DNA of 64,000 nt from Polyangium spumosum (GTDB taxonomy: Bacteria > Myxococcota_A > Polyangia > Polyangiales > Polyangiaceae): contig NZ_WJIE01000012.1 of NCBI RefSeq assembly GCF_009649845.1, forward strand, positions 124,001 through 188,000, written 5' to 3'. Positions 57,498 to 64,000 of this stretch are shown here, in pieces (the first letter of the stretch is position 1; each line of letters begins with the position of its first letter). A model generated the notes under the pieces. It worked only from the letters and a program-made list of their open reading frames with translations, was not told the DNA's origin and ran no database searches. Both the position numbers and the translations under genes were made by a program.

Positions 57498-60400
57498 ATG
57501 GCACACGTTCCAGGTTTGGAAGCTCGTGGACGATGGGGTCGCCGTACATTCCTCGCGGCCCTCGTGATCACGGTGGCGTCGTGCGCGACCGATGGCGCCC
57601 CGGGGAGCCTCCGCGAGGCATCGGAGCGGACGGAGCTCGATGGAACGGAGTCGCAGCGAGCCTGGGAATCGAAGGCCCGGGTGCAGAAGGAACTACGCGC
57701 GGCGTACGTGACAACGGTGCAGCAAGGGGCGTCGGGCGCGTACGCGGCGATCGCCCTCGCGCCGGGGCGTCTCCTTCTGGAGAACGGGGCGCAGCGGTTC
57801 GCGACGACGTTCGACCGGTGGGGGGCGTGGATCGCGTCGGACGAGGAGCCATGGTCCTTGTCGATACGCACGGCGGGGTTCGGCTGCGAGGAGGCGGTGC
57901 AAGGGGCGGAGGAGGCAGCGCCGGAGGCGGAGGGGAATCGGGTCCGCTACCGGCATGAAGGAATCGAGGCGTGGTACCTCAATGGTCCGCTGGGGCTCGA
58001 GCAGGGGTTCGTCCTCGCGGAGGCGCCCGAATGTGTCGGGACCAAAGTCGTGACGATCGAGGTCGACGGTGAGCTCTCCGCGCGGCTCGACGATCCGGAT
58101 GGGGACGGGCGCGGCGAAGAAGTCCGGCTCGTGGATGGCGAGGGCCGGGCGGCGCTCTGGTATGCGGATCTCTACGTGAAGGACGCGACGGGGAAGGCAT
58201 TGCCGGCGTGGCTCACGGTGGAGGCGGGGACGATCTCGATTCACGTGGACGACGCGGAGGCGACGTATCCGGTGGAGATCGATCCGCTGGTCGCGACCCT
58301 GCAGGCGAAGTTCTTGGCGAGCGACGGCGCGTCGGACGACCGCTTCGGTCGCAGCGTGTCGATCTCGGGAGACACGGCGCTCGTGGGGGCGTCGAACCAC
58401 GACATCGGCGCGAACGTCAACCAAGGGGCAGCGTACGTCTTCGTTCGCAACGGAGGGACATGGACCCAGCAGGCCAAGCTCCTGGCCAGCGATGGCGCGG
58501 CAGACGACGTCTTCGGAGTGAGTGTATCCCTGGACGGGGACACGGCGCTCGTGGGGGCGTCGGGCCACGACATTGGCGCGAATGTCTCGCAAGGGGCGGC
58601 GTACGTCTTCGTTCGCAGCGGCGCGACGTGGACGCAGCAAGCCAAGCTCGTGGCCCCCGTCTCCGGATCCAAGGCGAACGATTTCTTCGGGAGCTCGGTC
58701 TCGTTGTCGGCGGACACGGCGCTCTTGGGGTGCCCGCGCTGCGACATCAGCGGCGCGACCGACAAGGGAGCAGCGTACGTGTTCGTTCGCAGCGGCACGG
58801 TATGGACCCAGCAGGCCAAGCTGGTGGCGCAGTACGGGTCGCCGGCCGATTACTTCGGCCAGAGCGTGTCGTTGTCGGGGGACCTGGCGGCCGTGGGTGC
58901 TCCCCACGCCCAGGAGAAATTCAACGTTCAGCAGGGTGAGGCATACACGTTCTTCCGCAGTGGAGCCACGTGGACCGAGAGCCCCTCCAATTTCGTGCTC
59001 AGCGACGGGGAGGCGTACGACAGGTTCGGCCAATCGGTCGCGGCGTCCGGGAACGTCGTGCTGGTGGGCGCTCCCGGGCACAGGATCGGCAGCCTGGCGG
59101 ACGCAGGGGAGGTGCACGCGTACAGCTTCGCCCCCGGTTCTGGATGGAGTTTCGCGGGCATCCTCGTGGCCAGCGACCCTGCGGCGGGCGATCAATTCGG
59201 CGGTTCGATATCGCTCGCCGGGGACATGGCGGTCGTCGGCGCCAGCAGCGACGACGACAACGGAACGGATTCAGGGTCGGCCTACGTGTTCTCGCGCGCG
59301 GGCATCTCCTCGTGGACGCAGGAGTCCAAGCTCGTCGCCAGCGACGGAGCGGCGGGCGACTACTTCGGTCTTTCGACGGCGCTCTCGGGAGGTACGCTGC
59401 TCGTGGGGGCGGTTTTGGGGAGCAACGGCATCGGCGTCGACACAGGGGCGGTGTACGCGTACGTGCTCCAGAAACCCACGGGCGACGCCTGCGTGACGGC
59501 CAGCGACTGCCAGAGCGGCTTCTGCGTCGACGGCGTCTGCTGCGAGAGCGCTTGCGGCGGCGGCGCGCCGGATTGTCTGGCGTGCAGCGTGGCCGCGGGA
59601 GGCTCCGTGGACGGGACGTGCAGCGTGGCCGCGGCGAGCACCGAATGCCGCGCGGCGGCCGGTGCGTGTGACGTCGCGGAGACGTGCGACGGGACGAGCG
59701 CCGCCTGCCCCGCGGACACCCGGACCGCAGCGGGCACCGAATGCCGCGCGGCGGCCGGCGCGTGTGACGTCGCGGAGACGTGCGACGGGACGAGCGCCGC
59801 CTGCCCCGCGGACACCCGGGCCGGGGCGGGGACGACATGCCGCGCCCCCGCAGGCCCTTGCGACGCGGAGGAGGTCTGCGACGGGTCGAGCCCTTCGTGC
59901 CCCGCCGACACCTTCCTCCCCGTGAACACCGAATGCCGGGCCGCCACGGGCGCATGCGACGCTGCCGATCATTGCGACGGCGTGAGCGCCGCCTGCCCGA
60001 ATGCCAAGAAGCCCCCCGGCGAGATGTGCCGCCCGTCGGCGGGCGATTGCGACATCTGGGAGATGTGCGACGGCGTCAGCGACGACTGCCCTCCGGACGT
60101 GAAGGCCGAGGCGGGCTTGCTCTGCCGTGAAAAGGCTGGCGCGTGTGACGTGGCCGAGTACTGCGATGGCACGAGCAACTCTTGCCCCGCGGATGGCAAG
60201 CATCCAGCGGGTGCGACATGCCGCTCTCCCGCCGGGCCATGTGACTCGGCAGAGACGTGCGACGGGACGAGCGACGCATGCCCGGCGGACGTGAAACTCC
60301 CGGCGAACTCCGTGTGCCGCGCGGCAGCGGGCCCATGCGACATCCAGGAGGTATGCAACGGGGCGAGCAACACGTGCCCGGCGGACGGCAAGAGGGCGTC

Positions 60401-61637
60401 GGGCTCCGTGTGCCGCGCCTCGGCGGGGTCTTGTGACGTCGCGGAGCAGTGCAACGGCTCGAGCAACACGTGCCCCGCGGACGCGAAGGTCGCGGCGGGC
60501 ACGCAATGCCGCGCGGCGGCTGGCGCGTGCGACGTCGCCGAGGCTTGCGACGGGAATGCGAGCGATTGTCCTGCGGACGCGAAGGTCGCGGCGGGGACGG
60601 AGTGCCGCGCGGCGGCCGGCGCGTGCGACGTCGGCGAAGCGTGTAATGGCTCGAGCAATACGTGCCCCGCGGACGAGAAGGTCGCCGCCGGAACGACTTG
60701 CCGCGCCGCCGCGGGTGCGTGCGACGTCGGCGAGGCTTGCGACGGGAATGCGAGCGATTGCCCTGCGGACGAGAAGGTCGCGGCGGGGACGGAGTGCCGC
60801 GCGGCGGCCGGTGCGTGTGACGTCGGCGAGGCTTGCGACGGGAATGCGAGCGATTGCCCAGCGGACGGCAAGGTCGCCGCCGGGACGACGTGCCGCGCAG
60901 CGATGGGCCCCTGCGACGTCGCGGAGGCCTGCAATGGCGACGATCCGGCATGCCCCATGGACGCCGTCGCCGATGGGACCACGGAATGCCGTCCGGCGAC
61001 GAGCGCCTGCGACCTCCCGGAAAAATGTGATGGTATCGGCAAAGGCTGCACGCCGGATCTGCTGGCGCCCGTGGGAGCCATCTGCCGGGGCGCCGCCGGT
61101 CCATGCGATGTCGCCGAGACGTGTACCGGGATCTCGCCGGATTGCCCCGCGGACGGCAGCGCGCCCGACGGCACGACGTGCAGCGGGGGCGCATGCGTCG
61201 GCGGCATGTGTATGAATAGTGGCGCCGGAGGCGCGGGCGGGACCGGCGGCGATGGCGGGACCGGCGGCGAGGGCGGCGAGGGCGGCGATGGCGGCACCGG
61301 CGGCGCGGGCGGCACCGGCGGCGCGGGCGGCACCGGCGGCGATGGCGGTGCCGGCGGCAGCGGCGGTGCGGGCGGGACCGGCGGTGCCGGCGGCAGCGGC
61401 GGCAACGGTTCGACCAGTAGCTCGACCGGCGGCAGTGGCGGCGGCTTTCCCGAATCCGACGGCGGTTGCGCTTGTCGCGCCACGGGGAGCACCTCGAGCG
61501 ACTCCAGCCGAGGCACCGGCGAGCTCGCCCTCGCCTTGCTCGGCCTCGTCACCCTCCGACGGCGTCGCTCGGCGTGCGGCGGCTCCGCAGGGGGAGGTGA
61601 TGTGGAACCAACCCGGTCGCAGATTCCCTCACGGTGA
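57498..61637 (+). CDS. Large FG-GAP / Cys-repeat surface protein with C-terminal sorting-like tail
   Basis: Protein of 1,379 residues. Signal with lipobox VASC (Cys29). About residues 270-660: FG-GAP-type repeats (DRFGRSVSISGDTALVGAS, FGGSISLAGDMAVVGAS), likely a beta-propeller. Then sixteen tandem Cys-rich repeats of about 32 residues (CRAAAGACDVAETCDGTS type, bases 59640-61172), a Gly-rich segment, and a C-terminal region GCACRATG-…-LALALLGLVTLRRRRS resembling a MYXO-CTERM sorting signal with about 20 extra residues after the Arg run. Probably exported and anchored or processed at the outer surface. The 3' end overlaps the converging gene by 9 bases. Confidence 0.85.
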   Translation: MAHVPGLEARGRWGRRTFLAALVITVASCATDGAPGSLREASERTELDGTESQRAWESKARVQKELRAAYVTTVQQGASGAYAAIALAPGRLLLENGAQRFATTFDRWGAWIASDEEPWSLSIRTAGFGCEEAVQGAEEAAPEAEGNRVRYRHEGIEAWYLNGPLGLEQGFVLAEAPECVGTKVVTIEVDGELSARLDDPDGDGRGEEVRLVDGEGRAALWYADLYVKDATGKALPAWLTVEAGTISIHVDDAEATYPVEIDPLVATLQAKFLASDGASDDRFGRSVSISGDTALVGASNHDIGANVNQGAAYVFVRNGGTWTQQAKLLASDGAADDVFGVSVSLDGDTALVGASGHDIGANVSQGAAYVFVRSGATWTQQAKLVAPVSGSKANDFFGSSVSLSADTALLGCPRCDISGATDKGAAYVFVRSGTVWTQQAKLVAQYGSPADYFGQSVSLSGDLAAVGAPHAQEKFNVQQGEAYTFFRSGATWTESPSNFVLSDGEAYDRFGQSVAASGNVVLVGAPGHRIGSLADAGEVHAYSFAPGSGWSFAGILVASDPAAGDQFGGSISLAGDMAVVGASSDDDNGTDSGSAYVFSRAGISSWTQESKLVASDGAAGDYFGLSTALSGGTLLVGAVLGSNGIGVDTGAVYAYVLQKPTGDACVTASDCQSGFCVDGVCCESACGGGAPDCLACSVAAGGSVDGTCSVAAASTECRAAAGACDVAETCDGTSAACPADTRTAAGTECRAAAGACDVAETCDGTSAACPADTRAGAGTTCRAPAGPCDAEEVCDGSSPSCPADTFLPVNTECRAATGACDAADHCDGVSAACPNAKKPPGEMCRPSAGDCDIWEMCDGVSDDCPPDVKAEAGLLCREKAGACDVAEYCDGTSNSCPADGKHPAGATCRSPAGPCDSAETCDGTSDACPADVKLPANSVCRAAAGPCDIQEVCNGASNTCPADGKRASGSVCRASAGSCDVAEQCNGSSNTCPADAKVAAGTQCRAAAGACDVAEACDGNASDCPADAKVAAGTECRAAAGACDVGEACNGSSNTCPADEKVAAGTTCRAAAGACDVGEACDGNASDCPADEKVAAGTECRAAAGACDVGEACDGNASDCPADGKVAAGTTCRAAMGPCDVAEACNGDDPACPMDAVADGTTECRPATSACDLPEKCDGIGKGCTPDLLAPVGAICRGAAGPCDVAETCTGISPDCPADGSAPDGTTCSGGACVGGMCMNSGAGGAGGTGGDGGTGGEGGEGGDGGTGGAGGTGGAGGTGGDGGAGGSGGAGGTGGAGGSGGNGSTSSSTGGSGGGFPESDGGCACRATGSTSSDSSRGTGELALALLGLVTLRRRRSACGGSAGGGDVEPTRSQIPSR
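59640..61172 (+). repeat. Sixteen tandem 96-bp coding repeats (Cys-rich)
   Basis: In-frame units of about 96 bases (59640, 59736 and on) encode a six-Cys motif C-R-A-A-A-G-x-C-D-x-x-x-x-C-D-G-x-x-x-x-C-P. Several neighbouring copies are nearly identical at base level (59640 vs 59736; the 60490-60870 block), suggesting recent slippage or recombination. Confidence 0.88.
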
Positions 61638-62777
61638 CGCGGCCCTGCGATGCGCCGCTCGAAATGCTTCGACGCGCCGGACCGCGTTTCTCCGCAGGTT
61701 CACGTAAAAGAGCTGATACTCGATGGCGTGCCAGTTGTCGGGGCCCATCGTCCAGAGGAGCACCCCGCTCGCGAAATCGCGCGGCGGCAGCGGGCCCATC
61801 CGGGTGATCCAGACGTTTCCCTCCCGGCACGCCGCGTCGGCGAAGGCCGGGAGGACCGCGGGCGCCTCCGTATCGAAGAAGAGCGCGCCCTCGTGCAACG
61901 ACGCCGGCGCCACCTCGCCGTCCGTCTTCCACGTGAGCGGATTGACGCAAATGCGCGAGGCCATGGAAGCCGGGGCTCCGGGCGCGTCCGGGTCCTTGAA
62001 CTCGAAACCGTTGCGCTCGTAGCGCGGGCCTCGCACGTTCCAGGCGACCACGCAGCCCCACTGATCCTCGGACGCGCAGATCGGAATGGCCTCGCCGATC
62101 GTCTCCCGCCGGATCGGCCCTCCGATCAGGTACGCCGCGACGAGGTGCTCGGCGGGGGGTTTGCCCCAGATCCTCTCCCGGAGCAGGCGGGACGCGAGGA
62201 CCGTCCCCTGGCTGTGCGACGCGAGGACGAACGGGCGGCCCTCGCCGCGCCGCGCGAGGAACGAATCAAACGCGGCGGCGACGTCACCAAAAGCAATGTC
62301 GAGCGCGCGATCACCCTCCGGGCTCGGCGCGACGAAGGCCTTGCCGTTGGCCTGACGATAACGCGGCGCATACACGGCGCAGCAGGCGTTGAACACGCTC
62401 GCCTGGATGAGCGTCGCCCCGCGCGCCGTCGCCCGGACGATCTCCGGGTCGTCGATCGGCGCGTTCCACCGCTTGGCGAGGGACGTCGTCGGATGGACGA
62501 AAAATACATCGGCGCTCTCCGCCCCGCGCGCCGCGGCCGGCAGCTCCGGCAAGGAGACGTCGGCGTCGTCCTCCCTCGTGGGGAGCGCGGCCCAGGAGGC
62601 GTCCTCGTCGTAGTCCGGCGCGGGAGGCGCGGCGCTCGGCTCGAAGGGCCCGGGGTCGAGGGCGACGAACAACCACCGATCGAGGGTAAAAAACGACAGG
62701 AACACGAGAAAGACGCCGAGCAGCACCACGGCCAGGAGGGCCCTACGCCACCGTCTCCGCCTGGATTCAGAGCCCAT
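61629..62777 (-). CDS. DUF3089 family alpha/beta hydrolase-like protein, membrane anchored
   Basis: Protein of 382 residues. N-terminal basic residues and a membrane helix (about 10-32), then the DUF3089 pattern: DVFFVHPTTSLAKRWNAPIDD, AVYAPRYRQANGKAF, and a Ser nucleophile elbow SHSQGTV, followed by AYLIGGPI and the conserved WGCVVAWN. An alpha/beta hydrolase fold facing the outside is likely; substrate unknown. It overlaps the upstream methyltransferase by 11 bases, so they are co-transcribed, and its stop overlaps the surface-protein gene stop. Confidence 0.86.
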   Translation of the reverse strand: MGSESRRRRWRRALLAVVLLGVFLVFLSFFTLDRWLFVALDPGPFEPSAAPPAPDYDEDASWAALPTREDDADVSLPELPAAARGAESADVFFVHPTTSLAKRWNAPIDDPEIVRATARGATLIQASVFNACCAVYAPRYRQANGKAFVAPSPEGDRALDIAFGDVAAAFDSFLARRGEGRPFVLASHSQGTVLASRLLRERIWGKPPAEHLVAAYLIGGPIRRETIGEAIPICASEDQWGCVVAWNVRGPRYERNGFEFKDPDAPGAPASMASRICVNPLTWKTDGEVAPASLHEGALFFDTEAPAVLPAFADAACREGNVWITRMGPLPPRDFASGVLLWTMGPDNWHAIEYQLFYVNLRRNAVRRVEAFRAAHRRAASP

Positions 62778-63558
62778 GCGCCGCGGGCTTCATCAGGGTG
62801 TAAAAACCGAACCCCAGCGTATCGCGGCCCCACGTGAGGTACGCCTCGTGCCAGGCGCGGATGCGGGCGGCCATCGCCGGCGTATCCGGGTCGGTCGGGT
62901 TCGCGTCGACGTACCGCTCGATGGCGGCGCAATAACGGCCCTCGTACGCGTCCCACTCGTCCTCGCTCGCGCACGCGGTCGAGAGCACGCGAAAACCAGC
63001 CTCCCGCGCGAGGCGCGTATTTCCGGCGTGCGTGTTCATCTCGTCCTCGGTCGCCCCGCCGAGCGCTTCGAGGTAACCGGGATCGGGCCGGCGTCGCCAG
63101 AAGCCGTCGGCGAAGAGCGCCACGCCGCCGGGAGCGAGGTGCGCGTACGCCCAGGCGAGCGCCTCGACGAACGTGCCGAGCGCCTGGCTCGATCCCATGC
63201 AGACGATCGCGTCGAAGCGCGCCGCGTCGCCCACCACGTCGGCGAGCGCCCGATCCACGAGGCGCACGCGCGCATCGAGGCCACGTCGCGAAGCTTCCGC
63301 GCGCGCAGCGGCGATGAAGGTCGAATTGATGTCGACGCCGAGGCCGTTCGCCGGGGAACGCTCGCAGAGGTCGAGGAGAAACCCCGCCCGGCCGCAGCCG
63401 ATGTCGAGCACCTCCGCGCCCTCACGCAGCGCGAGCCCGTCGACGAGCCGCGTGGCCTTCTCGGCCGAGAGCGGGGAAAGGTAACGGTGCGTCGCGTGAG
63501 CGATCGTCGTGAACTTCAGTCGATCCGGGGCAGGTTGGGTCATGGCGTCGTGGCTCAT
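62767..63558 (-). CDS. SAM-dependent methyltransferase
   Basis: Protein of 263 residues from ATG 63558 (second ATG at 63543). Motif I VLDIGCGRAGFLLDLCERSPANGLGVDIN binds SAM; FDAIVCMGSS and LAPGGVALFADGFW follow in order. Cytoplasmic. Substrate unknown; the cap region (ALGGATEDEMNTHAGNTRLAREAGF) is of the small-molecule type. Couples to the DUF3089 gene by overlap; divergent from the cupin gene at 63659. Confidence 0.85.
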   Translation of the reverse strand: MSHDAMTQPAPDRLKFTTIAHATHRYLSPLSAEKATRLVDGLALREGAEVLDIGCGRAGFLLDLCERSPANGLGVDINSTFIAAARAEASRRGLDARVRLVDRALADVVGDAARFDAIVCMGSSQALGTFVEALAWAYAHLAPGGVALFADGFWRRRPDPGYLEALGGATEDEMNTHAGNTRLAREAGFRVLSTACASEDEWDAYEGRYCAAIERYVDANPTDPDTPAMAARIRAWHEAYLTWGRDTLGFGFYTLMKPAAHGL

Positions 63559-63658
63559 GGCTGCGCCGCCGCGTGTGCCCCTGTCAAGCGTCGAGCACGT
63601 CGCCGCCCGCCACCCGATGCGGCTTGCGCGGCCCGTCCGCGGAGCCGACAATCGCGGC

Positions 63659-64000
63659 ATGACGAAGCCCGAAGGCAAAGAGAAGCTCTACCAATCCGCC
63701 GACTTCGACAAGACGCCGCCGCGCCCGCGTGTCGTCATGCCGGAGAAGCTGATCCACCGCCAGGTCGAGGGCGACGGGCAACGCGACGCGTACTCCAAGG
63801 AGCGCAAGCACCCGGTCTTTTTCGTCGATCTGCCGACGCGTTGCATCAGCATGACGATCGGCCACCTCGACCCGGGCCAGTCCTCGAACCGCCACCGCCA
63901 CACCTACGAGACCGTGCTCTACGTGCTCGAAGGCGAGGGCTACTCGGTCGTTCACGATCAGAAGATCGAGTGGAAGACCGGCGACGCCGTCTACATCCCC
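63659..64000 (+). CDS. Cupin-domain protein (3' end outside the window)
   Basis: ATG 63659 opens a frame that runs to the right edge without a stop (114 codons visible). N-terminus MTKPEGKEKLYQSADFDKTPPRPRVV, then the cupin motifs: GHLDPGQSSNRHRHTYETVLYVLEGEGYSVV, i.e. the G(X)5HXH(X)3,4E(X)6G pattern with metal-binding His and Glu, and the second motif beginning GDAVYIP at the edge. Cupins of this type bind metals and act as isomerases or dioxygenases; nothing more can be said from the fragment. Confidence 0.8.
   Translation, partial: MTKPEGKEKLYQSADFDKTPPRPRVVMPEKLIHRQVEGDGQRDAYSKERKHPVFFVDLPTRCISMTIGHLDPGQSSNRHRHTYETVLYVLEGEGYSVVHDQKIEWKTGDAVYIP

Overview
The window is very GC-rich and almost fully coding. 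It looks like a chromosomal segment of a myxobacterium, most likely Sorangiineae/Polyangiaceae; that placement is inferred from gene style, not from a marker gene. The signs are lipoproteins with Gly-rich or acidic linkers, a probable MYXO-CTERM tail, a PEGA-type protein with two C-terminal membrane helices, a Ser/Thr kinase fused to a histidine kinase, a probable sphingosine-phosphate-lyase-like enzyme, and many single-TM or lipoprotein genes of unknown function. No rRNA, tRNA, CRISPR, prophage or insertion sequence was found.

Layout. 1-5.9 kb: end of a polyproline-linker protein, a B3/4-domain protein, an S1P-lyase-like PLP enzyme, two lipoproteins (one an alpha/beta hydrolase) and a PEGA-like protein. 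6.0-9.2 kb: redox cluster with two lipoprotein class-II-type c cytochromes, a CcmH-like protein, a MarR regulator and a DoxX protein. 9.26-9.72 kb: tandem array of 43-bp units. 9.7-15.2 kb: nei and lhr, translationally coupled. 15-22.4 kb: SSS symporter, methyltransferase, CsbD-like protein, membrane proteins, an ECF sigma factor with a probable membrane partner, and a DUF2452 protein. 22.4-28.2 kb: four-gene Hsp70 operon with a J-like protein and two helical-repeat proteins. 28.4-35.6 kb: a receiver-STAS protein divergent from a 1,978-residue Ser/Thr kinase-ATPase-GAF-histidine kinase-receiver hybrid. 35.6-37.6 kb: VOC protein, small lipoprotein, unknown protein. 37.7-38.1 kb: a second tandem array, unrelated in sequence but also with a 43-bp period. 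38.2-39.8 kb: probable lipoprotein nuclease toxin followed by a candidate immunity gene. 39.9-45.8 kb: GH15 glucanase, small coupled protein, P-type ATPase and SDR. 45.8-54.4 kb: ten-gene respiratory operon (Rieske, cytochrome b-c fusion, oxidase subunits II, I and III, CtaG, cytochrome c, YtkA-like, di-haem peroxidase, small ORF). 54.5-64 kb: fatty-acid hydroxylase, acidic lipoprotein, ADP-ribosylglycohydrolase-like lipoprotein, a 1,379-residue FG-GAP/Cys-repeat surface protein, a DUF3089 hydrolase, a methyltransferase and the start of a cupin gene.

How genes work together. The 54.4-45.8 kb operon, read leftward, could encode a complete quinol-to-oxygen branch: quinol oxidation by Rieske/cytochrome b, transfer through fused and free c haems to a caa3-like oxidase, with CtaG for copper insertion. 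Nearly every junction is a 4-base ATGA overlap. The 28.2-22.4 kb operon looks like a dedicated Hsp70 system. The kinase and the receiver-STAS gene probably form one stress-signalling pair. The 39.8-38.2 kb pair has the layout of a surface-delivered toxin with its antidote.

The least expected features are the two 43-bp arrays in the same kind of intergenic position, the toxin/immunity candidate, and the oxidase subunit I that lacks several canonical proton-channel residues.
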